The notes under the pieces were generated by a model that was given only the letters and a program-made list of their open reading frames with translations, had not been told where the DNA came from and made no database searches. From Bacillota bacterium (lineage in GTDB: Bacteria > Bacillota > DTU014), in NCBI GenBank assembly GCA_012719595.1, contig JAAYAB010000087.1, positions 1-35,992 on the forward strand: a DNA stretch of 35,992 bases, read 5' to 3'. Both the position numbers and the translations under genes were made by a program. This document shows, piece by piece, positions 9,172 to 19,684 of the stretch; position 1 is the stretch's first letter; every line of letters starts with the position of its first letter.

Positions 9172-9255
9172 CGCATCACCTAGTCTCATCTGCTCAGCCT
9201 ATGGCTGGAAGTCCGATGTTCGCTGGTGTCCGCACGCTCCCGCATGCACTGGTGC

Positions 9256-10599
9256 TCAGCCGCACCCGGCCTTCTGCCGCCTCTCAAAGAAGGCAAGCGC
9301 CTGGTCTGGGAACAAGATGTATGTCAATACGTCTTCCTCTTTGGTGATATAGCGCTTGATATCCTGCTCGGCTTTTTCCAGACCCGGCTCCAGGAGATCG
9401 GCCGGCCTGACTGTAATGACTTCTTCATCGCCTACCACGGACCTGCGAAACTCCTCGTCGATCGGCCCGGGCGGCGTTCCGTACAGGCCTTTCAGGTAGT
9501 CCTTCAGCTCTTTGGACCTGACCGCATACCTCTGACCGGTCACCACGTTGAGGACAGCCTGAGTCCCCACTATTTGGCTCATCGGAGTGACCAGCGGCGG
9601 GTATCCACATTCCTCTCGAACTCTGGGGACCTCCTCGAGCACTTCTCTCCATCTGTCCAGCATACCCTGAGCTGCAAGCTGTGAGCGGAGGTTGGACAGC
9701 ATCCCACCGGGGATCTGGTACGTGAGCACCGCGGGGTTCATTTTCAGAGGTGCGACATGCTCCCGGTCTGCCTCCTTGATCCGCTCGAAGTACTCCGCAA
9801 GCTCGTTGAGAAGGCTCAGGTCAAGGCCTGTACTGAACTCGGTCTCCGCAAGCGTCGCGACCATGACTTCCGTTGCGGGCTGGGAGGATCCAAATGCAAA
9901 CGGAGACAAAGCCGTGTCGATGACGTCGCACCCGGCCTCGATCGCCTTCAGGTATGTCATCGGAGCCATTCCGCTGGTGTAGTGACAGTGAAGCTGAACA
10001 GGGAGACTTGTGTCCGCTTTGATGCGCCGAACGATCTCGACGGCAAGTGCGGGACTCAGCAAACCGGCCATATCCTTGATGCAGATCGAGTCCGCGCCCA
10101 TCCTGCTGAGTTCCTTTGCCAGGCGGGCGTAGCTATCCACATCGTGCACCGGGCTGAGCGTAAAGGCGATGCAGGCCTGAACGTGTCCTCCCGCGTCTTT
10201 TGTCGCCCTCACTGCAACTTCGAGATTTCTCGTATCGTTGAGCGCGTCGAAGATCCTCACGATGTCGATTCCGTTCTCAACCGCCTTCTGACAAAACTTC
10301 CTCACGACATCGTCAGGATAGTGCCTGTACCCCACGAGGTTCTGTCCCCGCAGCAGCATCTGGAGCGGGGTTTTCTTGATGAAGGCCTTCAGGCGTCGAA
10401 GACGCATCCAGGGATCTTCGTTGAGGAACCTGAGACATGTGTCAAACGTGGCGCCGCCCCACATCTCGAGCGAGTGATAGCCAACCGAATCGAGCTTCTC
10501 TGCGACCTCGAGCATGTCGTCAGTTCGCATTCTGGTCGCCATCAGCGATTGATGAGCATCTCTCAGAATCGTCTCAGTGATACCGGTCTTGCGAGACAT
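9256..10599 (-). CDS. oadA: Oxaloacetate decarboxylase alpha / pyruvate carboxylase subunit B-like carboxyltransferase (lacks fused biotin domain)
   Basis: ITETILRDAHQSLMATRMRTDDML...SLEMWGGATFDTCLRFLNEDPWMRLR...LLRGQNLVGYRHYPDDVV; RBS ggagg before ATG 10599. Confidence 0.92.
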   Translation of the reverse strand: MSRKTGITETILRDAHQSLMATRMRTDDMLEVAEKLDSVGYHSLEMWGGATFDTCLRFLNEDPWMRLRRLKAFIKKTPLQMLLRGQNLVGYRHYPDDVVRKFCQKAVENGIDIVRIFDALNDTRNLEVAVRATKDAGGHVQACIAFTLSPVHDVDSYARLAKELSRMGADSICIKDMAGLLSPALAVEIVRRIKADTSLPVQLHCHYTSGMAPMTYLKAIEAGCDVIDTALSPFAFGSSQPATEVMVATLAETEFSTGLDLSLLNELAEYFERIKEADREHVAPLKMNPAVLTYQIPGGMLSNLRSQLAAQGMLDRWREVLEEVPRVREECGYPPLVTPMSQIVGTQAVLNVVTGQRYAVRSKELKDYLKGLYGTPPGPIDEEFRRSVVGDEEVITVRPADLLEPGLEKAEQDIKRYITKEEDVLTYILFPDQALAFFERRQKAGCG

Positions 10600-10703
10600 C
10601 TTGTCGCTGCCTCCTCCTTCACCCACTCGGTTCTGGCCTCGTCCCCGCTCGTACGGACTTACTGATACCGAGCCTGCCCGTCGCCAGACCCGACAGCCGC
10701 ACG

Positions 10704-11861
10704 CTACCCGTAGATCGACAGCAAGACCCCTGCGGCGATTGCGGAGCCGATGACTCCGGCCACATTCGGACCCATCGCGTGCATGAGCAAGAAGTTCGAC
10801 GGATTCTCTTCCTGTCCGACCTTCTGCACCACTCGTGCAGCCATTGGCACAGCCGACACTCCGGCAGCTCCAATCAACGGGTTGATCTTGCCTCCAGACA
10901 TCTTGTACATCACCTTGCCGAGGAGGACTCCGCCTGCGGTGCTGAGCGAGAACGCAGCTATTCCAAGGGCAAATACGCCGATCGTCTGAGGGTTCAGGAA
11001 CCTCTCAGCAGTAGCAGTGGCTCCCACGGAGACACCCAGCAGAATGGTGACAATGTTTATGAGCTCATTCTGAGCCGTCTTGAGAAGTCGGTCGACAACG
11101 CCGGATTCTCTGAATAGATTGCCCAGCATAAGGCAGCCTAGAAGCGCCGCCGCCTGAGGAACGAGCAGAATCCCGAGGATGGCGACCACTATCGGGAAGA
11201 TGATTTTCTCTGCGCGAGATACCGGCCTCAACTGCTCCATGACAGTCGCACGCTCTTCAGGCGTGGTGAGAAGCCTCATGATTGGGGGCTGAATGACCGG
11301 CACAAGTGCCATATATGAATACGCCGCAACGGAGACGGGGCCGAGAAGATGCGGGGCAAGTCGGGATGTAAGGAAGATCGCAGTCGGCCCGTCGGCGCCT
11401 CCGATTATTCCTATCGACGCGGCCTCCGCAGCCGTGAATCTAAGCAAGAGCGCGCCGACGAAGGTCGTGAATATTCCCAACTGAGCTGCAGCTCCGAGGA
11501 GAACGCTCCTCGGATTGGCGATCAAGGGGCCGAAGTCCGTGAGGGCCCCGATTCCAAGGAAGATGAGCGGCGGATAGACTCCCAGCTTGACTCCCTGGTA
11601 TAGATAGTGCAGGAGACCGCCCACTTCTCCGAAACCATCCGGCGCCGACATCAGTCCGGTAGGCCCGAGGTTGACCAGGAGCATGCCGAATGCTATCGGC
11701 ATGAGGAGAAGCGGTTCGTACTGTTTCTTGATGGCCAGGTACAGGAGCAAACAGGCCACGGCGATCATCACGAGCTCTTTCCATGCTCCCTGATTCACGA
11801 AGCCGTGGACGAAGTGAGCGTAGCCTGTTTCCCTGAGGAACTCCCCTATCTGGTCAAGCAT
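10704..11861 (-). CDS. oadB: Sodium ion-translocating decarboxylase subunit beta
   Basis: [24 protein letters not shown]...[20 protein letters not shown]...[15 protein letters not shown], highly characteristic. Confidence 0.95.
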   Translation of the reverse strand: MLDQIGEFLRETGYAHFVHGFVNQGAWKELVMIAVACLLLYLAIKKQYEPLLLMPIAFGMLLVNLGPTGLMSAPDGFGEVGGLLHYLYQGVKLGVYPPLIFLGIGALTDFGPLIANPRSVLLGAAAQLGIFTTFVGALLLRFTAAEAASIGIIGGADGPTAIFLTSRLAPHLLGPVSVAAYSYMALVPVIQPPIMRLLTTPEERATVMEQLRPVSRAEKIIFPIVVAILGILLVPQAAALLGCLMLGNLFRESGVVDRLLKTAQNELINIVTILLGVSVGATATAERFLNPQTIGVFALGIAAFSLSTAGGVLLGKVMYKMSGGKINPLIGAAGVSAVPMAARVVQKVGQEENPSNFLLMHAMGPNVAGVIGSAIAAGVLLSIYG

Positions 11862-12300
11862 TCTCTATCACGACCAACACCGCTCCAGCCTGTACATCCT
11901 GCCCTTCCCTGACTCCGACGTAACTCACGGTTCCGTCGGCAGGCGACTGGATCTCGTTCTCCATCTTGAGCGCCTCCAGGGTGACAAGCACATCCCCTCT
12001 CTTGACGTTGCTGCCAACCTGGACCTTGACCGAGAGAATCACGCCTGCCAATGGGGCTTTCACCTGTGTCCCCTGACCCGGCTCCGGGCCGGCCGTGATG
12101 CGAGATCCTACGCCGTGCCTCTGCCTCTCGCCAGCCTGGGATCCCTCTTGTACATCGAGAGCACCCGCATGAACCTGTGCCTTGACGTGTTGAGGCGCAT
12201 CCTGGCCTTGTGAAGTGCGCCCGACTGCCTGCTCGTCGAGCACCTCTTCCACCTCAACGTCATAGACGTTTCCGTTCACCGTGACCCTATATCGCCTCAA
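11854..12300 (-). CDS. Biotin carboxyl carrier subunit of the decarboxylase
   Basis: C-terminal biotinyl domain [67 protein letters not shown]; overlaps neighbours at both ends. Confidence 0.9.
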   Translation of the reverse strand: MRRYRVTVNGNVYDVEVEEVLDEQAVGRTSQGQDAPQHVKAQVHAGALDVQEGSQAGERQRHGVGSRITAGPEPGQGTQVKAPLAGVILSVKVQVGSNVKRGDVLVTLEALKMENEIQSPADGTVSYVGVREGQDVQAGAVLVVIENA

Positions 12301-12632
12301 GCCTCTGTCCCCTCCTCAACCACCGCGGCACGTTGGCTGTCAACTCGCTTAACACTCCTCACTCTGACTCTGCCACCCGCACTGCCCTCTAGGGTCAATA
12401 CACTGGCAATCACTGCTGCGATCTCAGGCAAGTTTTCCCGACCTGCCTCCGCCTCTATCGCCGTCTCTGCGAATGGCCGCTGCGATTCATCCCGCCCATG
12501 CGGCGCCTGCGCAGCACGGGAAGCCACCTTCGCGAACAGGTGGAGTACATAATAGAGGGCACCGAGTGATAGGAACACCACACCCATGCCCAGAACGGTT
12601 GTCCTAAGTCCTTCGATCAGAACATCAATCAA
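12297..12632 (-). CDS. oadG: OadG family (decarboxylase gamma subunit)
   Basis: MIDVLIEGLRTTVLGMGVVFLSLGALYYVLHLF, single N-terminal TM; first gene of the operon. Confidence 0.8.
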   Translation of the reverse strand: MIDVLIEGLRTTVLGMGVVFLSLGALYYVLHLFAKVASRAAQAPHGRDESQRPFAETAIEAEAGRENLPEIAAVIASVLTLEGSAGGRVRVRSVKRVDSQRAAVVEEGTEA

Positions 12633-12661
12633 AGCTTTTCACCCCGAGCATGTGGGGCTAA

Positions 12662-12785
12662 GCCCACCCACGAGCAACAAGCCCGCAGCCGGCATGCGGA
12701 ACCGAACCCGCTCGCAAGCAGGGCATCGGCGGCCTGATACGTGAGGCCGGGCCCACTTACGAGCAGGAAACCCGCAGCCTGCACG
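12662..12785. repeat. Imperfect ~35-bp direct repeat pair upstream of oadG
   Basis: 12662 gcccacccacgagcaacaagcccgcagccggcatg versus 12751 gcccacttacgagcaggaaacccgcagcctgcacg. Confidence 0.6.
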
Positions 12786-12860
12786 AACAAGACCTAGTAT
12801 AGCACGAGTGGCACGGAACCTCAACCCAAGGCTTCCAGCCTGATCCTACTGCGCCGTCGT

Positions 12861-14243
12861 TCATCTCCTTGATAGCAGAGACTTGATCACTGTCTTTGAT
12901 GTGCTGACTGCGAGTCCCAGGGTATTCTTGTTGCGCGTCAGAGTCTCATCAAGAGCCTGCAAGAGAGCCTCGACATGGTTGCGATTCACTATCAATGGCG
13001 GCTCGACGCGTATGACGTTCGGATTGCTGAGCGTGTACGCTGTCACTATCCTGTGCTTGTTCATGAGTTCGCCTGCCACCAGTGCAGCCGCGTACTCTCT
13101 TGACAACTGGGATGCTAGTCCGCCGGTTAGCCTATCCAGCGCACCCTTCATCTCTGCAAACTCTATGCCGATCAGCAAGCCTCTCCCACGCACCTCCTTG
13201 ATGAACGCGTGCCGCTCGGCAAGCTCACTGAGGCCAGACAGCAGCAAGGCACCCATTTCGCGGGCGTTCTCGTCCACCTTCCGAGTCAGCGCGAGCTCAA
13301 TCGCCACCAGCCCTGCCACACATGCGAACGTGTTGCCGCCGAAAGTCGACGTGTGCAGTAGTGCGGTCTCGATCGAGCCATATGCCCTGTCCCAAATCTC
13401 CGGGGTCGTAACAAATGCCCCTATCGGGACTACGCCTGCACTCAGCGACTTGGAGAGGCAGATGATGTCGGGAGCGATCCCGTCTTCCTCGCAAGCAAAC
13501 ATGCGACCCGTTCGTCCGAATCCAGTCTGTATCTCATCGAGTATGAGCAAGACTCCGTATCGGTTGCAGAGTTCACGCGCGCCTCGCAGGTAGCCCGGAG
13601 GAGGTACGTTGATGCCCCCCTCGCCCTGTATCGGCTCGACTATGAAGGCTGCGATATTTCCCTGATTGAGGGCAAGTTCGAGTGAATCGAGGTCGCCGAA
13701 CGGAACTCTGTAGCACTCAGGCACAAGCGGTGCAAACCTCTCCTGATATTGCGGCCTTCCGGTCACTGACAGGGACCCCATACTCTTGCCGTGAAAACTG
13801 CGCTCGCAGTAGACGATGCCCGGCTTGCTTGTGGCTATCCTGGCAGTCTTTATAGCGCCTTCGATGGCCTCTGTACCGCTGTTGCAGAAGAATGAGCGCG
13901 ATAGCTCTCCTGGAAGGATCTGCGCAAGGTTGTGGGCCAAGGCAGCCGCAAACGGGTTGAGATCGAGCTTCACCAGGTTCGGACACTGCCTCACGCGCTC
14001 GATCGCGTCGAGAACCTCTGGAGGGTTGTGTCCGAAGTTCAGTGCCCCAAACCCGCCCAGGAAGTCGTAGTACTCGGCGCCATCCTCGTCCCAGATGCTC
14101 ACCCCGCTGGCCCTGACGAAGTGGCGGTCGATGTTTACCAGGCCCAGGAGCTTCACAAATCCCGGGTTTACGTAGTCCGAATATGTCTTTCTCAGCTCTG
14201 ATCTGGTCATGCTCAAGGCATCGTCAATGGTCATCAGCTTCAT
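12861..14243 (-). CDS. Class III PLP-dependent aminotransferase (putrescine/ornithine aminotransferase-like)
   Basis: FFCNSGTEAIEGAIKTAR, ERSFHGKSMGSLSVTG, FIVEPIQGEGGI, LILDEIQTGFGRTGRMFACE, CLSKSLSAGVVPIGAF; RBS ggaggg. Confidence 0.93.
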   Translation of the reverse strand: MKLMTIDDALSMTRSELRKTYSDYVNPGFVKLLGLVNIDRHFVRASGVSIWDEDGAEYYDFLGGFGALNFGHNPPEVLDAIERVRQCPNLVKLDLNPFAAALAHNLAQILPGELSRSFFCNSGTEAIEGAIKTARIATSKPGIVYCERSFHGKSMGSLSVTGRPQYQERFAPLVPECYRVPFGDLDSLELALNQGNIAAFIVEPIQGEGGINVPPPGYLRGARELCNRYGVLLILDEIQTGFGRTGRMFACEEDGIAPDIICLSKSLSAGVVPIGAFVTTPEIWDRAYGSIETALLHTSTFGGNTFACVAGLVAIELALTRKVDENAREMGALLLSGLSELAERHAFIKEVRGRGLLIGIEFAEMKGALDRLTGGLASQLSREYAAALVAGELMNKHRIVTAYTLSNPNVIRVEPPLIVNRNHVEALLQALDETLTRNKNTLGLAVSTSKTVIKSLLSRR

Positions 14244-14637
14244 GGCTTAACCCTCCAACACGTCTCACGGACGGCAGAAACCCGTCTATCTATGGGTGTC
14301 TCCGCTGCGATTCAGGACAGAACAGGGCAGAACGATTATATTGTAGGTTGCCCTGTGCTGGCAGTCAAACACGGTGTGCACACTTCTGAGCACAACGTCT
14401 TGCCCAACCGCTCCTATTCTCAGCGAATCTGTCTCCCTTGTATTCCCGCCGCACGACAGCATTTTACCTGCTAAAGCGACTTTTAGGCCAACACTTACCA
14501 GAGGGTGACTGGACAACCCTGTCGAATCACGTTATGTAAACCGATCCTGGCAATGACAATTGCCTACACCCGCACTGCAGCTACTCTAAAGCGAGGTTGC
14601 GGGAACCGTCATTTTTCATTTCATATGGAGGGGTTTG

Positions 14638-15591
14638 ATGGTGTTTGCACAGACCGGCAAGTGGGTACTGATCGCGGCGATGGCTCTGGCTATCGTGCTT
14701 GCGTTCGCATCGCCCGTATCGCTTGCCAGCCAGATGCACACGGTGCGACAGGGAGACACTCTATACAAGATCTCTCAAGCGTACGGCGTCTCAGTGAGCT
14801 CGATCAAACAGGTTAACGGGCTGACTTCGGACGTCATCTACCCGGGACAGACCCTGGTGATCCCAACTTCCGGCGGCTCGCAAGGCGGCAGCGCGTACAC
14901 CGTCAGGTCTGGAGACACGCTGTATCTGATTGCTCAGCGCCACGGGGTGAGCGTAAGCGCGCTCAAGTCTGCCAACGGGTTGTCCAGCGATGTGATCTAC
15001 GTCGGACAGACACTGGTGATCCCGAGCAGCAACGGAGGCGGTCAGAACGGCGGCCAGTCGTCTGTCCACACCGTGCGCAGCGGTGAGTCGCTCTACAAGA
15101 TCGCTCAGACGTACGGAGTCTCAGTCGCGAGCCTCAAGCAGGCCAACAACCTCAAGTCGGACGATATCTACCCAGGACAGAAGCTGACGATACCCAAGAA
15201 GGAATCGCCCGGCTCGGCACCGTCACAAAGCGATCGAGATCTTCTTGCCAGATTGGTACAGGCGGAGGCAGGTGCAGAACCGTACACCGGAAAGGTAGCA
15301 GTGGCTGCAACCGTTCTAAACAGAGTCCGCAGCTCCGCCTATCCTAACACGATCCCGGGAGTCATCTACCAGGTGATCGACGGCAAGTACTATCAGTATG
15401 AGCCCGTGCTGAACGGGACAATCAACCGGCCGGCGGGCAGTGAAGCCCTGAAGGCGACAGACGCCGCCCTTGGCGGGTGGGATCCCTCTCTAGGCGCGAT
15501 TGGGTTCTACAACCCGGCTAAGACGACCAATCAGTGGGTAAGGTCCCGCCCGGTAACAGTCAGGATCGGTAACCACGTGTTCTTCAAATAG
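14638..15591 (+). CDS. Exported cell wall hydrolase: three LysM domains plus SleB/Hydrolase_2 domain
   Basis: Signal peptide; HTVRQGDTLYKISQAYGVS, YTVRSGDTLYLIAQRHGVS, HTVRSGESLYKIAQTYGVS; then DLLARLVQAEAGAEPYTGKVAVAATVLNRV...GVIYQV. RBS ggagggg. Confidence 0.93.
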   Translation: MVFAQTGKWVLIAAMALAIVLAFASPVSLASQMHTVRQGDTLYKISQAYGVSVSSIKQVNGLTSDVIYPGQTLVIPTSGGSQGGSAYTVRSGDTLYLIAQRHGVSVSALKSANGLSSDVIYVGQTLVIPSSNGGGQNGGQSSVHTVRSGESLYKIAQTYGVSVASLKQANNLKSDDIYPGQKLTIPKKESPGSAPSQSDRDLLARLVQAEAGAEPYTGKVAVAATVLNRVRSSAYPNTIPGVIYQVIDGKYYQYEPVLNGTINRPAGSEALKATDAALGGWDPSLGAIGFYNPAKTTNQWVRSRPVTVRIGNHVFFK

Positions 15592-15632
15592 GTGGGGCGG
15601 GACTCCAACAAGAAGACGACACCCCCAGATCG

Positions 15633-15678
15633 GACAAGGGCAGGCAGCGGCTCAGTGCGAGCCCGCCTGCCCCTTGTC
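15633..15678. terminator. Hairpin between convergent LysM-SleB and Hsp20 genes; one arm overlaps the Hsp20 stop region
   Basis: gacaagggcaggc ... gcctgccccttgtc; no T-run, so termination is inferred. Confidence 0.5.
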
Positions 15679-16062
15679 TATCCTCAGCCTGACCGCGCGG
15701 CTGCGGCCCTGTTCGGCCTTTGGTACACGCACCTCCAGAACCCCATTTCTGCAAGAGGCAACAGCCTCGTCGTGCTTCACAGAGACCGGGAGTGGGATCA
15801 CCCGGTGGAAGGAGCCATACCGACGTTCGATCCTCCTGAACCCGCGCTCGTTGGTGTCCTGCTCTTGCCTGACTTCGCCTCTGATCGTCAGGGACTCGTC
15901 TGTGATTGTCACATCCAGATCGTCGGGATCGACGCCTGGCACGTCAGCAGTCACAATCACATGGGTGTCCGTCTCGCTGACATCGGCCGAGGGGAGTGAA
16001 TGGGTCCACTGCTCCGGCCAGCGCATAAGAAACCCCGGATTCCACTCGATCAGGTCCCTCAT
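15652..16062 (-). CDS. Hsp20/alpha-crystallin family small heat shock protein
   Basis: SETDTHVIVTADVPGVDPDDLDVTITDESLTIRGEVRQEQ...RRYGSFHRVIPLPVSVKHDEAVASCRNGVLEVRVPK; RBS aaggaggtg. Confidence 0.93.
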   Translation of the reverse strand: MRDLIEWNPGFLMRWPEQWTHSLPSADVSETDTHVIVTADVPGVDPDDLDVTITDESLTIRGEVRQEQDTNERGFRRIERRYGSFHRVIPLPVSVKHDEAVASCRNGVLEVRVPKAEQGRSRAVRLRIDKGQAGSH

Positions 16063-16153
16063 CCAGCTTCACCTCCTTGTTCATGATTCTCTCCAGCTGT
16101 AAGCTGCCTGAGTGCATCGTCGGACATGTTACCGGCTTCCGAAGTGAGTGTTG

Positions 16154-16585
16154 CTATATGTCTTTGGGCTCCGACGGACTTGACACGTCGCCAAGCGTGC
16201 GGGCGACCTCGACGTCGTATTTCCCGTGTGTCGCCAGGTCGCCCAGCGAGACTATGCCGACCAGCCTGTTCTCATCCACTACTGGCACGCGCCTCACCTG
16301 ATACTGGCTCATGATCTCCGCCGCCCGGCTGAGACTCATGTCCGGAGTCACGCTATGGACCTCTGAGGTCATAACCTCGCTGACTAGAGTGCTCGCGGCG
16401 TCTCTCCCATGGGCGATCCCCCTGACGACGATGTCACGGTCTGTGACTATTCCGACCAGTCCCTGGTCGTCGACGACAGGCACCGAACCTACGTTGTGCT
16501 TCTGCATGAGCTGCGCAGCCTGCTCGACAGAAGCGTCGGGGCCCACCCAAGCGACCCTGTCAGTCATTATGTCCTTGATCCGCAC
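16154..16585 (-). CDS. Tandem CBS-domain protein (GTG start)
   Basis: VRIKDIMTDRVAWVGPDASVEQAAQLMQKHNVGSVPVVDDQGLVGIVTDRDIVVRGIA...VRRVPVVDENRLVGIVSLGDLA; ggggggatgcgaaa before GTG. Confidence 0.9.
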   Translation of the reverse strand: MRIKDIMTDRVAWVGPDASVEQAAQLMQKHNVGSVPVVDDQGLVGIVTDRDIVVRGIAHGRDAASTLVSEVMTSEVHSVTPDMSLSRAAEIMSQYQVRRVPVVDENRLVGIVSLGDLATHGKYDVEVARTLGDVSSPSEPKDI

Positions 16586-16750
16586 TTTCGCATCCCCCCA
16601 GCCTGTTTTTCTTAGTTTCCCCCTGCTGCTCCGCCTCATTCGACAGGCGAAGATCTCGCTGCACTTGCGTTCTGTTCTGGTCACAACGGCTATTACGTGA
16701 TAGAATAAGTGATTGAAGAACCTGCGAGCCCGCTCCGATTACACTCCTAG

Positions 16751-16804
16751 CTGGAGCGCGTCTATCAATGGCATTGTCTGGAGCTCGTCTATCGCAGGTA
16801 CTGT
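16751..16804. repeat. 27-bp imperfect tandem duplication in the leuS upstream region
   Basis: ctggagcgcgtctatcaatggcattgt | ctggagctcgtctatcgcaggtactgt. Confidence 0.7.
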
Positions 16805-16845
16805 CTTTTGGCCAGCACAGACGCTGTCCGTGGAGGCGATCATTC

Positions 16846-19263
16846 GTGGAGTCTGGTAGTTACGTCCCTGCTGACATCGAACGGAAATGGCAACGGATCT
16901 GGGAAGAGGAAGGAACGTTTTTTGCCAAAGAAGACCCGAGCAAGCCGAAGTACTACGTACTAATAGAGTTCCCCTATCCGTCCGGAGAGGGGCTGCACGT
17001 CGGCCATCCCCGCAGCTACACTGCGCTTGACGTGGTCGCGAGGAAGCGGCGCCTCGAGGGCTACAACGTGCTCTATCCAATAGGCTGGGACGCGTTCGGG
17101 CTCCCCACGGAGAACTACGCGGTAAAGAACAAGGTGCACCCCGCTGAGGTCACAAAGAGGAACATCGCGAGGTATCGTCAGCAGCTCAAGTCACTCGGCT
17201 TTTCCTTCGACTGGTCCAGGGAGTTCTCTACTACTGACCCTGACTACTACAAGTGGACGCAGTGGATCTTCCTGAAGTTCTTCGAGAAGGGCCTGGCCTA
17301 CAAGGCCGAGATCCCGATCAACTGGTGCACCTCATGCAAGATAGGCTTGGCGAACGAAGAAGTGGTCAACGGAGTGTGCGAGAGGTGCGGCGGTGAAGTA
17401 GTCCGCAGAGTGAAGAGCCAGTGGATGCTCAAGATCACTGCCTATGCCGAACGGCTGCTTCGCGATCTCGACATGGTCGACTACATCGAGAAGGTCAGAG
17501 TTCAGCAGGAGAACTGGATCGGCAGATCGGAAGGAGCGGAAGTCCTCTTCCCCATAGCCGGCTCCGACCGCACGATCACAGTGTTTACCACCAGGCCGGA
17601 CACGTTGTTTGGAGCCACATACATGGTGCTTTCGCCCGAGCACCCTCTGATTGACGAGCTGAAAGCGCAAATAACCAACACTGACGAGGTAGAGGCATAC
17701 AGAGAACAGACAGCCAGGAAGTCGGACTTCGAAAGGACCGAGCTCGCACTGGAGAAGACCGGAGTCCCACTAAAGGGCATTTCTGCAATCAACCCTTGCA
17801 CGAAGAAAGAGATCCCGGTCTGGATATCCGACTACGTGCTCATGTCCTATGGCACTGGAGCTATCATGGCAGTTCCTGCTCATGACAGCCGCGACTACGA
17901 ATTCGCGAAGAAGTTCGGTCTGCCCATCGTAGAGGTCATCAGCGGCGGAGACATCAGCAAAGAGGCATATACGTCGGTTGACGAAGGAACGCTGGTCAAC
18001 TCGGGCTTCCTCAACGGGCTCAGCGTCAAGGATGCTGTGAGACGGATAACCGAGTGGCTCCAGGAACAAGGTATAGGCACTCCGAAGGTCAACTACAAGC
18101 TCCGCGACTGGGTGTTCTCGCGGCAGCGCTATTGGGGCGAACCCATACCGCTCGTGTCGTGCGACGACTGCGGCTTCGTGCCCGTTCCTGAGGACGAACT
18201 TCCAGTGAGGCTGCCCGACGTGCAGCACTACGAACCGACGGACACCGGAGAGTCGCCGCTCGCCAACATAGAGTCGTTCGTGAACACCACATGCCCTCGC
18301 TGCGGCAAGCCGGCCAAGAGGGAGACTGACACCATGCCCAACTGGGCGGGCTCTTCGTGGTATTTCCTGAGGTACACAGACCCTCACAACGACAAGGAGT
18401 TCGCCTCCTGGGACAAGGTGAGCTACTGGCTGCCCGTCGACTGGTACAACGGCGGGATGGAGCACACGACACTTCACTTGCTCTATTCGCGCTTCTGGCA
18501 CAAGTTCCTGTACGACTGCGGACTGGTGCCCACGCCCGAGCCGTACCGCAAGCGGACTTCGCACGGCATGATACTGGGCGAAGACAACGAGAAGATGTCG
18601 AAGTCGAGAGGAAATGTCGTAAACCCGGACGATTTGGTTAGAGAGTTCGGAGCCGACACATTCAGAGTGTACGAGATGTTCCTCGGTGCATTCGACCAGG
18701 CGTCTCCCTGGTCGCAACAGGGCGTCAGAGGATGCCGGCGCTTCCTCGACCGGGTGTGGCGGCTGCAAGACATGGTCGTAGACGGGGACGAGTACAGCCC
18801 TGAACTCGAAACGTTGATGCATCAGACGGCGAAGAAGGTCAGCGACGACATTGAGCGGATGAAGTTCAACACTGCGGTAGCTGCTCTGATGACCTTGGTG
18901 AACGCTTTCTACGAGCGCGGGCAGGCCCTCAAAGCCGAGTTCAGGGACTTCCTAATCCTCCTGAACCCCTTTGCACCCCACATTTCCGAGGAACTGTGGG
19001 AGAGAATGGGGTTTGCGGGCCGCATCTCAGGCCAGGAGTGGGTCCAGTGGGACGAGTCCAAGGCTCTTGAGGACACAATAGACATTCCAATCCAGGTGAA
19101 CGGCAAGATAAGGGGCACTGTGACAGTCGCACGCAGCGCTCAGAAGGAAGAGATTCGAAGCAAGGCCGAGGAGGACAAAGCGATCGCCAAGTTCATCTCA
19201 GACCGGCAGATCGTAAAGGAAGTCTACGTCCCAGGCAAGATCTACAGCATTGTTGTAAAGTGA
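16846..19263 (+). CDS. leuS: Leucyl-tRNA synthetase (GTG start)
   Basis: [75 protein letters not shown] ggagg 16832-16836 before GTG 16846. Confidence 0.95.
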   Translation: MESGSYVPADIERKWQRIWEEEGTFFAKEDPSKPKYYVLIEFPYPSGEGLHVGHPRSYTALDVVARKRRLEGYNVLYPIGWDAFGLPTENYAVKNKVHPAEVTKRNIARYRQQLKSLGFSFDWSREFSTTDPDYYKWTQWIFLKFFEKGLAYKAEIPINWCTSCKIGLANEEVVNGVCERCGGEVVRRVKSQWMLKITAYAERLLRDLDMVDYIEKVRVQQENWIGRSEGAEVLFPIAGSDRTITVFTTRPDTLFGATYMVLSPEHPLIDELKAQITNTDEVEAYREQTARKSDFERTELALEKTGVPLKGISAINPCTKKEIPVWISDYVLMSYGTGAIMAVPAHDSRDYEFAKKFGLPIVEVISGGDISKEAYTSVDEGTLVNSGFLNGLSVKDAVRRITEWLQEQGIGTPKVNYKLRDWVFSRQRYWGEPIPLVSCDDCGFVPVPEDELPVRLPDVQHYEPTDTGESPLANIESFVNTTCPRCGKPAKRETDTMPNWAGSSWYFLRYTDPHNDKEFASWDKVSYWLPVDWYNGGMEHTTLHLLYSRFWHKFLYDCGLVPTPEPYRKRTSHGMILGEDNEKMSKSRGNVVNPDDLVREFGADTFRVYEMFLGAFDQASPWSQQGVRGCRRFLDRVWRLQDMVVDGDEYSPELETLMHQTAKKVSDDIERMKFNTAVAALMTLVNAFYERGQALKAEFRDFLILLNPFAPHISEELWERMGFAGRISGQEWVQWDESKALEDTIDIPIQVNGKIRGTVTVARSAQKEEIRSKAEEDKAIAKFISDRQIVKEVYVPGKIYSIVVK

Positions 19264-19274
19264 CCGACCTAAGC

Positions 19275-19304
19275 GTACACCCCGCTCTGACCTGCGGGGT
19301 GTAC
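19275..19304. terminator. Perfect 11-bp stem hairpin between convergent leuS and the small charged ORF
   Basis: gtacaccccgc-tctgacct-gcggggtgtac; no clear T-tract on either strand. Confidence 0.55.
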
Positions 19305-19319
19305 CTGTCATCGTCGTCT

Positions 19320-19556
19320 TCACTTATCGTCGTCACAACATCTGTCATCGCGATCGTCCTTACGGTCGCGCCTTGCGCCCAGATCCTCTGCTGTCTCCAT
19401 TCGACGATCGTCCCTCGCGCGGCGGGCCCTGCGTGCGTCGAACTCCTCCGCTGCCTCCATGCTCGGTCTATTCTCATCACCGCGCTCATTGCGCAGTCTT
19501 CTGTCACCTCTGTCGTTTCGGCGATCAGCGTTCCTGTTCTTGTCGCGGTCCGGCAA
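19320..19556 (-). CDS. Small mixed-charge (Arg/Asp-rich) protein of unknown function, probable TTG start
   Basis: MPDRDKNRNADRRNDRGDRRLRNERGDENRPSMEAAEEFDARRARRARDDRRMETAEDLGARRDRKDDRDDRCCDDDK; GGAGG 8 nt before TTG 19556. Confidence 0.55.
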   Translation of the reverse strand: MPDRDKNRNADRRNDRGDRRLRNERGDENRPSMEAAEEFDARRARRARDDRRMETAEDLGARRDRKDDRDDRCCDDDK

Positions 19557-19684
19557 CCGAATCACCTCCAACAAATAATGTGCCCAAACGCACGAGCCAT
19601 AGCAATTCGGTTGCATGGAAAATGGTGCATAGCGGTCAGGTCATTCCGCCCGCACCAGCGCCGCTCTGCCAGACAAGGATTTTC

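Noticed and set aside
9757-10665. 302-aa ORF antisense to oadA
   Set aside because: Shadow ORF; the opposite strand encodes a highly conserved carboxyltransferase.
12883-13593. 236-aa ORF antisense to the aminotransferase
   Set aside because: Ser/Arg-rich shadow ORF typical of antisense frames.
16690-16846. T-box leader upstream of leuS
   Set aside because: No UGGNACCGCG-like motif, Stem I signature or terminator found; only a 27-bp tandem duplication.
17770-18822. 350-aa ORF antisense to leuS
   Set aside because: Antisense shadow ORF in GC-rich coding DNA; no recognisable domain, and leuS explains the region.
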